NCBI GenBank assembly: GCA_030041475.1 | Contig: JASHNU010000073.1 | Coordinates: 124,001 to 188,000, forward strand | From: Candidatus Sulfotelmatobacter sp. | GTDB taxonomy: Bacteria; Acidobacteriota; Terriglobia; Terriglobales; Acidobacteriaceae | Direction of reading: 5' to 3' | Length of the DNA: 64,000 nt | In this document: one piece after another, positions 51,198-61,324 of the stretch | How the letters are laid out: each line of letters starts with the position of its first letter | How positions within the stretch are numbered: position 1 is the stretch's first letter | Made by a program: the position numbers and the translations under genes | The notes under the pieces: generated by a model | The model's database searches: none | What the model was told of the DNA's origin: nothing | Seen by the model: the letters and a program-made list of their open reading frames with translations, nothing else

Positions 51198-51264
51198 AGG
51201 TGCTCTTTCCTCCATGTGCGCGAGAATAGCCTGGCGATTCTGGGGCTTCAATCTGCTAGTTATT

Positions 51265-51287
51265 GCTATATTATTCGCTGATATAGC
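51265..51287. promoter_or_regulatory. Inverted repeat just ahead of the winged-helix gene
   Basis: GCTATAT (51265-51271) and ATATAGC (51281-51287) are perfect inverted copies with a nine-base centre, ending one base before the ATG at 51289. This looks like an autoregulatory operator in the divergent promoter region. Confidence 0.5.
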
Positions 51288-51288
51288 G

Positions 51289-51591
51289 ATGACACTCGAC
51301 GACTATGTCGTAGACGTTCTTATGCGCGACTTGGTCGGGCACGACCGCCGACCCGCCAGTTATCTCGTCTATTTGTGGCTGACTGCCGAGCAGGCTCACC
51401 GCAAAGGGCCGGTGCTGGTGAGTTATCAGGAGATGTCGGAATCGATCGGCATATCGAAAAGCTCCGCGCAGGCCGCGGTGAGCTGGCTGTTGCGGAGAAA
51501 ATTGATTGCCGTAACCAAGGAGAACCTCACAGCGACGCCGTGCTACGCGGTGCGGCACCCGTGGAAAGACTCCAGGCGCCGGGTGGAGTGA
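51289..51591 (+). CDS. Small winged-helix regulator
   Basis: 100 residues from the ATG at 51289. The SYQEMSESIGISKSSAQAAVSWLLRRKLIAVTKE part is a helix-turn-helix with a wing, typical of small DNA-binding regulators. No effector domain is attached. Its divergent neighbour is the VOC protein, and a perfect inverted repeat sits in between. The identity of its ligand or target is unknown. Confidence 0.75.
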   Translation: MTLDDYVVDVLMRDLVGHDRRPASYLVYLWLTAEQAHRKGPVLVSYQEMSESIGISKSSAQAAVSWLLRRKLIAVTKENLTATPCYAVRHPWKDSRRRVE

Positions 51592-51744
51592 AGATGGAAT
51601 GAAGATTTCGCGCCGTCCCGATGGGACGCACGGATCCTCCATTCCAATCTCAATCGGCACTGCCAGGCTTTCACATCCCGCCGCTGCGCGGCGTCTGGGG
51701 CTGGGCCTATCTGCTGCTTCTCCCACCGACGCAGCTCTTTGTCG

Positions 51745-52509
51745 CTACATTCCCTTGAAGACGAAGTTGATTTCTTTCGTCTCGGTTGCTCCGATCGTAA
51801 CCGTCTGGGTTGAAGTGCCCAGTTTTTCGTGCCACGCTTTAATAGTGTATGTCCCCGGCGGCAGATTGCTAAGGTCGAAGCTGCCATCTTTGCCCGTCAC
51901 CGCGAAAAATGGATGCTTGAACACGGCGATATAGCCGCGCATCCAGGGATGCACGTTACATTTGACCGGGATCGCGATCTCTTCGCGCGCGAACGATTCT
52001 TCCATCTTCGTTCCCGGCGGCTCGGCTTTGTTCCACTCGCGATTGTTGGCGGGCTGTGGATGAATGTTGTGCGAGGTGGCGTCGTCATTGACGACTTCAA
52101 GCGGTTGGTTGGCGCGCACCGCCAGCACATGCGGCTGATACATGCATCCCTTCTGCTCGACGACGGCAGGCTGCGTGGGCGGATCGAAGGTGCGGTCACC
52201 CAAGCCCTCAGCGACGAACACAACCACGTTCTGAAGATCACCTTTTGCGTCGGCAACGATTTCCTGCGAGAGAACCGGCGACGCATGCTCCTTGGCACAT
52301 GCTGGATCGGCGGCCATGCTGACCGGTTTGGCTGGCGGAATCTTGCCCTCGAAGTGAACGACGCCATGCACGGTGGCGCTGGTGGCTGTTGGGGACGGGC
52401 TGCCAGCTCTGGCGGCATGCGGTGTCGAGACTGCGATTGCGAGCCCAACGACAAAGGCTGAAACGAACTTAACGGCGGACTTCGTACTCCTTGACTTCTG
52501 GGAAATCAT
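51745..52509 (-). CDS. Secreted cupredoxin-like copper protein
   Basis: 254 residues. A signal peptide (SAVKFVSAFVVGLAIAVS..., cut near ARA-GS at residue 36) and a Ser/Thr linker precede a cupredoxin-like fold. Copper ligands are suggested by His147 (SHNIHP), Cys184, His187 and Met190 in KCNVHPWM, a type-1-like pattern with short spacing between His and Met. The C-terminal ~55 residues form a carboxypeptidase-regulatory-type fold (GSFDLSNLPPGTYTIKAWHEKLG). It probably carries electrons in the periplasm; its partner is not visible. No clear neighbour functions. Confidence 0.82.
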   Translation of the reverse strand: MISQKSRSTKSAVKFVSAFVVGLAIAVSTPHAARAGSPSPTATSATVHGVVHFEGKIPPAKPVSMAADPACAKEHASPVLSQEIVADAKGDLQNVVVFVAEGLGDRTFDPPTQPAVVEQKGCMYQPHVLAVRANQPLEVVNDDATSHNIHPQPANNREWNKAEPPGTKMEESFAREEIAIPVKCNVHPWMRGYIAVFKHPFFAVTGKDGSFDLSNLPPGTYTIKAWHEKLGTSTQTVTIGATETKEINFVFKGM

Positions 52510-52572
52510 ACCTCGTCACCTCAATCCAGGAATTCGGTCCAGAGAACACAGCCGGGTGTCACTCGCGCCTTG

Positions 52573-52878
52573 TTATTCCTTGACTGCATTGGAGAGAAAA
52601 GCGCTGTAGCCATGGCGATAGCCGGCCTCGAACGCCCAGCGGTCTTTTTCGGTCGACCAGCGTCCGACTGGAGAGTGCATGGGGAGCCGCTGCTGTGCCG
52701 CCAGACGACCGACATACAGACCGTCGCGAAAAGCGCCGTCAGAGGCTAGTCGGGCGTCCATCGTCTGCCGTCCGTCGCCAGTTTTTTGGTTAAGTTTGAG
52801 CATTGCGGTTGTTCCCACGCAGACCGCAAGCGCCAGGGCGAGAGTGGATATCCGATTCACGATGATTGCTCCTTCCAT
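52573..52878 (-). CDS. Small secreted or anchored protein of unknown function
   Basis: 101 residues from the ATG at 52878; a GTG at 52860, preceded by AAGGAG at eight bases, is equally good and puts the hydrophobic stretch (ISTLALALAVCVGTTAML) right at the N-terminus. The C-terminal half is AFRDGLYVGRLAAQQ, then PVGRW and DRWAFEAGYRHGYS, a repeat-like pair of Arg/Gly/Tyr motifs. I do not recognise it. Confidence 0.6.
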   Translation of the reverse strand: MEGAIIVNRISTLALALAVCVGTTAMLKLNQKTGDGRQTMDARLASDGAFRDGLYVGRLAAQQRLPMHSPVGRWSTEKDRWAFEAGYRHGYSAFLSNAVKE

Positions 52879-52905
52879 GGTTGTTCCTTCTGTTGCGCGC
52901 GACAC

Positions 52906-53242
52906 CCTGCACAGAGCGCCCGGGCTACGCGGCTAGTCTCTGTTTGGTTAGGTCTAGTCCGGGGTTGTCATTCCCGGTTGCGGGCGACCGGTTCAGCGTT
53001 TCAGTTGGCAGGGGATGTTGCAGGGGATATTGCTTCGATCTAGATGGAACTTACGCGCCGCGCTTGAGAGCGTTGTCACGACGCGGTCAATCGCGCGTCA
53101 TTTCATCGTCAACTTTTTGTCGGCAAGTCGTCAGGAAAAATTGTCGCGGACATGCGCTCTGATTGAATCTCAATATCGCGTTCCAGCGGCCCGATACGTC
53201 CGGGCCGCAGGATATCCGAGGGCCGCAGTCCCCACCTGACCA
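52906..53242. other. Gap without recognised features
   Basis: This 337-base stretch lies upstream of the small protein at 52573-52878 and downstream of the M13 peptidase. I see no coding frame or convincing promoter. A TGGCA...TTGC pair near 53005 has the wrong spacing for sigma-54. Confidence 0.5.
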
Positions 53243-55282
53243 CTACCACACGTGGCAGGCGTTTTCGGCGACCATCGGCTGGCCGGCTTTGCATCCGAAT
53301 GCCTTTTGGAACTCGGGCATATTCTGGACGACGCCGTCGACGCGATACTTGCCCGGTGAGTGCGGATTGGTGCTGACTTGCATGCGCAAGTATTCCGGGC
53401 GTTGCCTCTCGCACCACACGCGTCCAAATCCAAGGAAGAATCGCTGTTCCGGCGTGTAGCCGTCGATGCTCTGCCCTTCCTTGCCGGTCTTGTCTTCCGC
53501 GATCATGCGTTCGAGCGCGGCCAGAGCGATGCGTGCGCCGCCGTTGTCAGCGGTGTTTTCGCCGAGCGTGAGACGGCCGTTCAGCTTCATGTTGTCGACA
53601 GCGACAAAGTTGGAATATTCGTCGGCCACGCAACTGACCCGCTTTTCGAATTCCTTGCCGTCCTGGTCAGTCCACCAGTCGCGCAGATTGCCTTCGGGAT
53701 CGAACTTGCGGCCCTGATCGTCGAAGCCGTGCGTGAGTTCGTGGCCGATGACCAAGCCGATGCCCCCGAAGTTGACCGCGTCATCCATGGTCTTGTCGAA
53801 AAACGGCGGCTGCAAAATGCCCGCAGGAAACACGATCTCGTTGTAATTCGAACTGTAGTAGGCGTTCACCGTGGGCGGTGACATGGTCCACTCCTTGCGG
53901 TCGAGGGGCTTGTCGATTTTCGCAACCTGCCGTTTAGCTTCGAATTCGCTGGCGCGCTGGACGTTGCCGAGCAGATCGCCGGGTTTGATGACCACCGAAC
54001 TGTAGTCGCGGTAGACATCTGGGTAGCCGATCTTGTTGCGAATGGCCTGTAGCTTGATCTTGGCCTGTTTCTTGGTCTCGTCGCTCATCCAGGAAAGATT
54101 CTGGATGTCTTCGTCGAGCGACTTCTCCAGTGTATCGACCATTTTCAGCATGCGCGCTTTGCCCTCGGCGCCGAAAGTCGCCTCGACGTAGCGCTGGCCA
54201 AGAGCTTCACCGAGCGAGTTGTCCACCAAAGTGACGCAGCGCTTCCAGCGATCCTGAATCTGTTTTTGCCCTGTGAGGGCCTGGCGCATCTTGAAGTCTG
54301 CATCCACAAAGGGCTCCGAGAGCCAGGGAGCGGCGGCACGCAGCACGTGCCAGGTGACGTAGGTTTTGAGCGACTCCAGCGGCAGAGCAGCGACCACGCC
54401 GTTCACCTGGGTGAAGAAATCCGGGTTGCCGACGTTAAGTTCGGTGAAAGCCGGCGCGGCCACGCCGGTGAAATAACGATTGAGCAGAAAATCGGGAGCG
54501 AGCGCGACGGCGGCATCGCACGTCATCTTGTGGTCGCGGTTCTTGGGGTCGCGGCGCTTGGTGCGGTCCATGGAATCGGCCGCCAGGAGTGTTTCGACCA
54601 TCAGCACGGTGTCGGCGGAAGTGGCTGCCTGTTGCGGCGTCTGGCCCGCCAGCGTGAACAACGTCGTCGCGAACTCGGTGAGGTGCTTGCGCGCGTCGAC
54701 CTTGTCGGGGTCGTCTTTCACGTAGTAATCGCGATCGGGCAGCGATAAGCCCCCCTGGTCGATGTTGGCGATGACATGGTCGGCGTTGTGGAGATCGGAG
54801 GTGGCGTAAAAAGCGAACAGCGACGCGTATCCGATGTTGCGCGCGTGCGCCAGTTCGTCGATGAGGCCAGCCCTGTCATGGACTGCGGCCAGGCGGTCGA
54901 GTTCGGGCTGGAGCGGAGCAATGCCTTTCGCCTGCACGGCTTTTTCGTCCATGCAGGCACCGTAGATGTCTCCGATCTTCTGATCGATGGCGTTGCGGCT
55001 GGCGCCCCCGGCAGCAGCCTTTTCGAGGATGTCGCGCTCGACCGCAAGATTGCGCTCGTTGAGCTCATCGAAGCTGTTCCAGCGCGGCCGGTCCGCCGGA
55101 ATCTCGGAATTCTTCATCCAGTTGCCGCAGGCGTACTGGTAGAAGTCAACGCAGGGGTCGATGGTCTTATCGATGTTGTCGATGCTGAATCCGGGGCCGG
55201 GCTTGGTGGATGAGGCGGATTGGCCGAAAACGACCACCGTCGCGATCAACAGGAAAAACAGCGACCAACTAAGAATGCGCAC
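53243..55282 (-). CDS. M13 family metallopeptidase (PepO/neprilysin-like)
   Basis: 679 residues from the GTG at 55282, which follows AAAGGAG at nine bases; the frame runs open to 55399 but the extra part is not conserved-looking. A signal-type hydrophobic segment (ILSWSLFFLLIATVVVFGQS) starts the protein. The N-terminal M13 domain (DPCVDFYQYACGNWMKN) and the catalytic domain follow: HELTH at 514-518 (zinc His and Glu), ENTADNGG with the third zinc ligand, and a terminal CHVW. Size and layout match the secreted oligopeptidases of this family. It cleaves short peptides in the periplasm. The gene is divergent from thiC over 206 bases. Confidence 0.93.
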   Translation of the reverse strand: MRILSWSLFFLLIATVVVFGQSASSTKPGPGFSIDNIDKTIDPCVDFYQYACGNWMKNSEIPADRPRWNSFDELNERNLAVERDILEKAAAGGASRNAIDQKIGDIYGACMDEKAVQAKGIAPLQPELDRLAAVHDRAGLIDELAHARNIGYASLFAFYATSDLHNADHVIANIDQGGLSLPDRDYYVKDDPDKVDARKHLTEFATTLFTLAGQTPQQAATSADTVLMVETLLAADSMDRTKRRDPKNRDHKMTCDAAVALAPDFLLNRYFTGVAAPAFTELNVGNPDFFTQVNGVVAALPLESLKTYVTWHVLRAAAPWLSEPFVDADFKMRQALTGQKQIQDRWKRCVTLVDNSLGEALGQRYVEATFGAEGKARMLKMVDTLEKSLDEDIQNLSWMSDETKKQAKIKLQAIRNKIGYPDVYRDYSSVVIKPGDLLGNVQRASEFEAKRQVAKIDKPLDRKEWTMSPPTVNAYYSSNYNEIVFPAGILQPPFFDKTMDDAVNFGGIGLVIGHELTHGFDDQGRKFDPEGNLRDWWTDQDGKEFEKRVSCVADEYSNFVAVDNMKLNGRLTLGENTADNGGARIALAALERMIAEDKTGKEGQSIDGYTPEQRFFLGFGRVWCERQRPEYLRMQVSTNPHSPGKYRVDGVVQNMPEFQKAFGCKAGQPMVAENACHVW

Positions 55283-55418
55283 AGGGTGTGTCTCCTTTGG
55301 GCGCCGGTGAGATTCTATGCTCAGGCTTTGGCCACCATCAACCATGGACAGCATCGAAACGTCTTTGTGGGCTGGCTGTGACGGGGAACACGCCCGCACT
55401 GCGTTGGCCCGCCACGGT

Positions 55419-56946
<1,528 letters not shown>

Positions 56947-56998
56947 CTCGCAATTGCGGGAGCATCCCCTAAAGCCCTCACGGAAGGTTCCGTCCCGA

Positions 56999-57469
56999 AT
57001 GTCGAAGCACGAAAGCCTGTTGCAGGACCTTGAATCCTACGCGCGCACCGCACCCACCGCCGCCACGTTGATGCAACACATCTCCGACCGCCTGCACGAG
57101 GAAATGGGGCGCTACAACTGGGTCGGCTTTTATCTGATGGAAGCTCCCGATTTTCAGGCGCTGCTGGTGGGGCCGTACGCGGGCAGCTTTCAGCCCACGC
57201 CGCGAATTCCACTGGATCAGGGGCTCTGTGGCGCGGCGGCCACGACTGGGAAGTCGGTGGTGGTGAACAACGTTGCGGCCGATCCCCGCTACCTGGGCTC
57301 GGACATGGTGAAGTCCAACATGGTGACGCCGATTTTCGCGAAAAATCGTGTGGTGGCGGAAATTTGCATCGAGAGCTACTTCCTAGATACGTTCAATTCT
57401 GCCGAACAGAGTTTTGTGGCATCGTGTGCCGCGTTGGTCGGCCGATATATGGCAAAGCACCCGCACTAG
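56999..57469 (+). CDS. GAF-domain protein related to fRMsr
   Basis: 156 residues from the ATG at 56999, following thiC by 52 bases. The fold matches free-methionine-R-sulfoxide reductases: YNWVGFYLM, then RIPLDQGLCGAAATTGKSVVVNNV, and NRVVAEICIES. Only one of the catalytic cysteine positions is clear (GLCG). The positions equal to Cys84 and the active Cys118 of E. coli fRMsr read Pro/Gln and Gly (YLGSD). It may be a GAF ligand-binding protein rather than a reductase. Confidence 0.82.
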   Translation: MSKHESLLQDLESYARTAPTAATLMQHISDRLHEEMGRYNWVGFYLMEAPDFQALLVGPYAGSFQPTPRIPLDQGLCGAAATTGKSVVVNNVAADPRYLGSDMVKSNMVTPIFAKNRVVAEICIESYFLDTFNSAEQSFVASCAALVGRYMAKHPH

Positions 57470-57530
57470 CCGGAACGCTCGCCCATGCGCAACTGCCCTG
57501 GCCCGAACGCTTTTCTTCCTTTTCTCTTTA

Positions 57531-58196
57531 CTACTTGTCAGCAGTTTCCCGCTTCCCCTCAAGCGTAATATCGCCCACGCCGACGTGGGCTCGCAATTCG
57601 TACTTGCCTTCGCCGTGGTAGTTCAGTGTCTTACCCAGCCAGCCGCTGGGTTCGCCGTAGCCGTCACTGCTCATGTCGCCAACGCCGGTGCTGGCGCGCA
57701 CTAACCGATAGCTGCCGCTTTCACGCACGATGCGGATGTCTCCGACGCCGAGCTGCAAATCCTTATCGCCCTCGATACCTTCGACCGTCACGTCGCCGAC
57801 CTTGGCGTTCACGTCGAGATTAGTATTGGCGGGAACTTCAATTTCCACGTCGAACGAGGTATTGCTGTGAGAAGTTGGGTGAAACTCGATGCTGGCGTCG
57901 TTGCCGTGGACATCGAAATCCACGTGAGCATCTTTCACATTGCGCTCGTGCCGCGATTTGACGGTGTAACGCAGCGCGATCCTGCTGGAGTCTCCCCGCC
58001 GAATGTTCAGATCGCCCACACTGAGGCGCACGTGCAGGGTTCCTCCGGCCGCGAAGTCGCGCGACTCGGAGTGCGTTTCCTTGTAGTCGTAGTCCCAGTC
58101 ATGACTCCCGGCGCGGGCCGAGATAGGAGCCAAGAGAAGACAAAGTAGAACTGCATGGTGAAAGGGATGCAAGCGGACAAGAGACCTTCCAGACAT
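57531..58196 (-). CDS. Secreted DUF4097-like adhesin-type protein
   Basis: 221 residues from the ATG at 58196, which follows GAGAGG; the frame is open upstream to 58253. A signal peptide (HHAVLLCLLLAPISARAGS) leads into an acidic stretch and a repeated beta-strand domain with GDLNI, GDVTVEG and GVGDI type turns, typical of DUF4097 right-handed helices. Function is unknown; secretion to the periplasm or surface is likely. It faces the GAF gene tail-to-tail across about 60 bases. Confidence 0.72.
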   Translation of the reverse strand: MSGRSLVRLHPFHHAVLLCLLLAPISARAGSHDWDYDYKETHSESRDFAAGGTLHVRLSVGDLNIRRGDSSRIALRYTVKSRHERNVKDAHVDFDVHGNDASIEFHPTSHSNTSFDVEIEVPANTNLDVNAKVGDVTVEGIEGDKDLQLGVGDIRIVRESGSYRLVRASTGVGDMSSDGYGEPSGWLGKTLNYHGEGKYELRAHVGVGDITLEGKRETADK

Positions 58197-58339
58197 GGAA
58201 CACCTCTCGGGCGCAATGGCGCCTGCTTTGTGATACGAGGGAAATGGCACCACGGTTCCGGGAAGTTTTCAAGAACCGATGCGCGCTGCGGCAGGAGAAC
58301 CCGCGCGCGATTTTATCCATTGAAAACCAGCTCTTGAAA

Positions 58340-58987
58340 TCAGCTCTTGAAATCGGCTATGCCATTCCATACTAGTTGGACGGCAATGGCTAGAATTAGA
58401 AAGCCAAAGATTTTATTAATCGCGCCTACCGCGCCCGGTCCCAAGCGCCGGACCAGAGGGCCTCCCATGCAGAAGAACAGGGCTACGCTGAGTGCGATAG
58501 CGGCGATTCCGATGACCATACCGACGTAGGCCGACCAATTGTCCACGTGGGCGGCAAGCGCCATGACCACGCCGATGGCCCCCGGGCCGGACATGAGCGG
58601 CATGGCCAGCGGAGTGAGAGAAATGTCCTCTTTGCTTTCGGCTTCGTGACTTTCAGCGGGCGAGATGCGGGCGGTGGACGTAACCATTCCCCAAGCCGTG
58701 TTAGCCACAATCAATCCGCCCGCGATTTTCAGGACCGGCAGTGAAATACCGAAGAAATAAAGCACGAAGCGTCCGAAAAAGAGAAAGGCGACAAGAATGA
58801 CGAAGACCCACATGCCTGTCTTATAGGCGGTGCGGCTGCGGTCTTGGGGCGTCCAACCTGAAGTCATGGAGAAAAAGATCGGAATGCCACCGAAGGGATC
58901 GACGATGGGAAACAGTGCCAGGAAGGTCGCCAGCGCCGAAGCCGGCAGCGTGCGCAGGAAGTGACCGAGAGCGTGAGCGGAGGTCAT
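58340..58987 (-). CDS. MarC family integral membrane protein
   Basis: 215 residues, six hydrophobic helices. The pattern ATFLALFPIVDPFGGIPIFFSMTSG at the N-terminus and LTPLAMPLMSGPGAIGVVMALAA in the middle are those of MarC/UPF0056 proteins. The physiological role is not established; no antibiotic-resistance role is proven for the family. It lies three bases after the M28 peptidase gene on the same strand, so the two are probably co-transcribed. Confidence 0.9.
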   Translation of the reverse strand: MTSAHALGHFLRTLPASALATFLALFPIVDPFGGIPIFFSMTSGWTPQDRSRTAYKTGMWVFVILVAFLFFGRFVLYFFGISLPVLKIAGGLIVANTAWGMVTSTARISPAESHEAESKEDISLTPLAMPLMSGPGAIGVVMALAAHVDNWSAYVGMVIGIAAIALSVALFFCMGGPLVRRLGPGAVGAINKIFGFLILAIAVQLVWNGIADFKS

Positions 58988-58990
58988 CTG

Positions 58991-61132
58991 CTACCGATAT
59001 CCTTCCAAGGTCTTCGCGGCTCGATCGAGCGCCCCGGCCAGGATCGCGAGCTGCTGGCGAACGCGATCGCTGTCTCCCTGGTCGAGCGCCTCGTTTACAC
59101 CCGGAATGACCACGGCCGCGTAGCCGGTATATTCGCCAGGGGCAAAGACGGTATGGCGATACCAGGGGCGATGCGGCAGCCCCTTAGGTTCCAGCAGTGC
59201 CCGTTCGGCCGCCATCAAGGCCTGGTTCAGACGAGTGGCATCAGTTGGGGGCTTTCGCTGTTTCGCGAGAATCTTCGCGCCGGCAGATTGGAAATGGCGA
59301 GCTGCGGTATCCACGGCACGAAAGTCGACCACGCCATGGCCGAACTTATCGTCGGCTCGCATGCGGGCGGCACCGAGATAGGTGGCAAGCTCCTTCCCGT
59401 ATGTTTCATAGTCGTAAGGCAGAACGTCGGCGTCGGCCATGCGCAAAACTTCCAGGCCAAAGACGCGGGCCATCTGCTGCTCATAAAGAAAATCGGGATC
59501 GCCATATTTCTTGAACCAGGCGAAGTTGTCGAACACGGAGTGGTACACGCCGTAGGGACCACCGGAACTGACGTCGCTCGCAGGAATGCCGAGATGCTGC
59601 AGAAAGGCAGTGTAATCGGAGCCGCTGCCAAGGTCGCCGACGGGCACATCGTCGTTAGAAGATGCGGCGGGCGCGCGGCGGGCATCGCCTCCGTCGGAAT
59701 TGTCACGCGCTGATTTCTGCCATGCTTCGTACACTGTCCCGCCTTTTGCGCCCGGCACGGACTTGGTTACGTCGCGCACAAATTGCTTCAGGCTGGGCAC
59801 GGCCGAAGCGCCAAATCTCGGCCCGGAGACTGCGGCGTCCATGTTGAAATAGGCGGGCGCGTGGGCGAGTTCTGATTCATGCTGCTCGACCCATTCCGTC
59901 GAGCCCATGAGCCCCTCTTCTTCGCCGTCCCAGCTGCAGAAGACCATAGTGCGCCTTGGCTTCCAGCCGGACTTCAATAACTCGCCGACGCCGTGTACGG
60001 CCTCGAGCATGGCCGCCGTACCGCTGTTGGGATCGACCGCGCCGTAGACCCACGCGTCGCGATGATTGCCTGCAACCACCCACTCGTCGGGCTGTTCGGT
60101 GCCCTGCACGCGGCCGACAACGTCCCATAGCGTGCGGAATTGGTAATCCTGTTTGAGATGCATCTTCACGCGAGCAGGCCCGGGGCCAACGTGATAGGTG
60201 AAAGGCAGAGCACCCTGCCACTCGCGCGGCGATTCCGGCCCTTCGAGATGCTGCAAGATGGGCCAGACATCATGGTAGGAGAGCGGAGTGACCGGAATGG
60301 TCGGCATTTGCGCCGACTCACGCGGCGAAATACGCTTGGAATCTGGCAGGGACGGAACCGAGGCCGTGCCCGGCGTGGTAGGATCGCCGGCGAATTCGAA
60401 CATGTAGCCGACCGACCCACGCTGCACACCGGTGTCCGGACGCCACGGACCATCGGGATATTTGTCACCGCGGGGCCAGCCATCATCGGCAGGATCGGAG
60501 TAAATGATTACGCCGGCCGCGCCGTGCTCCTGCGCCACGAAGACTTTCACTCCGCGAAAATTGTGCCCGTAGCGGACCAGCACGATCTTGCCGCGCACAT
60601 CGATCTTCAGCTTGTCGAGTTTTTCGAAATCCTCGGGCGTGCCGTAGTTGGCGTAGATGACATCGGCCTCCACGTCTCCAGAAGGCGACATGCTGCTGAA
60701 GGGCATGACCACGCGGGGATCATCCTGGAAGGGATCGTTGTCGACGTGCTCGGGAGTGGGGCCGTGCATTTCAACGCCGGCGGGCGCGGTCATATCCACG
60801 TTGATTTCCACGGGATAATTGATCCAGACTTTGTACTCGAAGATCTCGGTGTCCAGGCCTGCCTCGCGGAATTTTTGGGCAACGTAGTCGGCGGTTATTT
60901 TGTCTTCTGCAGTGCCCGCCATGTGCGGCGCCTTGGTCAAAGTGCGGAGATGCTCCTCGGCAAGTTTGGCGTCAGGCACTGCGAGAAAGCGCGACTCGAC
61001 ACCGGATTCGGACGCGGCGTCACGGTAGCCGAAGATAGGGGGAATTCCGGAGGTCGTGGAGTTTGCGGCCGGTGTGGGTGCAAGTGAGGAGAGGAGGAAG
61101 ATCCAAAGAAGTCCGGTTGAGAGAAGTCTCAT
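58991..61132 (-). CDS. Secreted M28 peptidase (glutamate carboxypeptidase II-like)
   Basis: 713 residues with a signal peptide (MRLLSTGLLWIFLLSSLAPTPAANS). An N-terminal portion, a PA-type insert (KIDVRGKIVLVRYGHNFRGVKVFVAQEHGAAGVIIYSDP) and an M28 zinc peptidase domain are in order: GNHRDAWVYGAVDPNSGTAAMLE (His and Asp) and CSWDGEEEGLMGS (Glu-Glu). The C-terminal helical part resembles the transferrin-receptor-like dimerisation domain. This layout is that of NAALADase/glutamate carboxypeptidase II homologues. It would release glutamate or other residues from peptides outside the cytoplasm. Natural substrate unknown. Confidence 0.92.
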   Translation of the reverse strand: MRLLSTGLLWIFLLSSLAPTPAANSTTSGIPPIFGYRDAASESGVESRFLAVPDAKLAEEHLRTLTKAPHMAGTAEDKITADYVAQKFREAGLDTEIFEYKVWINYPVEINVDMTAPAGVEMHGPTPEHVDNDPFQDDPRVVMPFSSMSPSGDVEADVIYANYGTPEDFEKLDKLKIDVRGKIVLVRYGHNFRGVKVFVAQEHGAAGVIIYSDPADDGWPRGDKYPDGPWRPDTGVQRGSVGYMFEFAGDPTTPGTASVPSLPDSKRISPRESAQMPTIPVTPLSYHDVWPILQHLEGPESPREWQGALPFTYHVGPGPARVKMHLKQDYQFRTLWDVVGRVQGTEQPDEWVVAGNHRDAWVYGAVDPNSGTAAMLEAVHGVGELLKSGWKPRRTMVFCSWDGEEEGLMGSTEWVEQHESELAHAPAYFNMDAAVSGPRFGASAVPSLKQFVRDVTKSVPGAKGGTVYEAWQKSARDNSDGGDARRAPAASSNDDVPVGDLGSGSDYTAFLQHLGIPASDVSSGGPYGVYHSVFDNFAWFKKYGDPDFLYEQQMARVFGLEVLRMADADVLPYDYETYGKELATYLGAARMRADDKFGHGVVDFRAVDTAARHFQSAGAKILAKQRKPPTDATRLNQALMAAERALLEPKGLPHRPWYRHTVFAPGEYTGYAAVVIPGVNEALDQGDSDRVRQQLAILAGALDRAAKTLEGYR

Positions 61133-61324
61133 GGGCTTTGTTGCGCTAAAGGTAGTAAGGTAGCACAGGAGAGATCGCGGTTGATGGTTGGAAACTAGGT
61201 AGGAAACGCAAGTACAAGCCTTTGAAGATCACTCGACTCGGCCGAAGCGGCTTGAGCGATGTGAGCGTGAACCACGATCGCTATTTCGCGGAATTCACAT
61301 ATTCTCGCAAGCTCAAGGCTGCGG

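Noticed and set aside
52990-53030. Sigma-54 promoter near 53005
   Set aside because: TGGCA and TTGC occur but with eleven bases between GG and GC, one too many.
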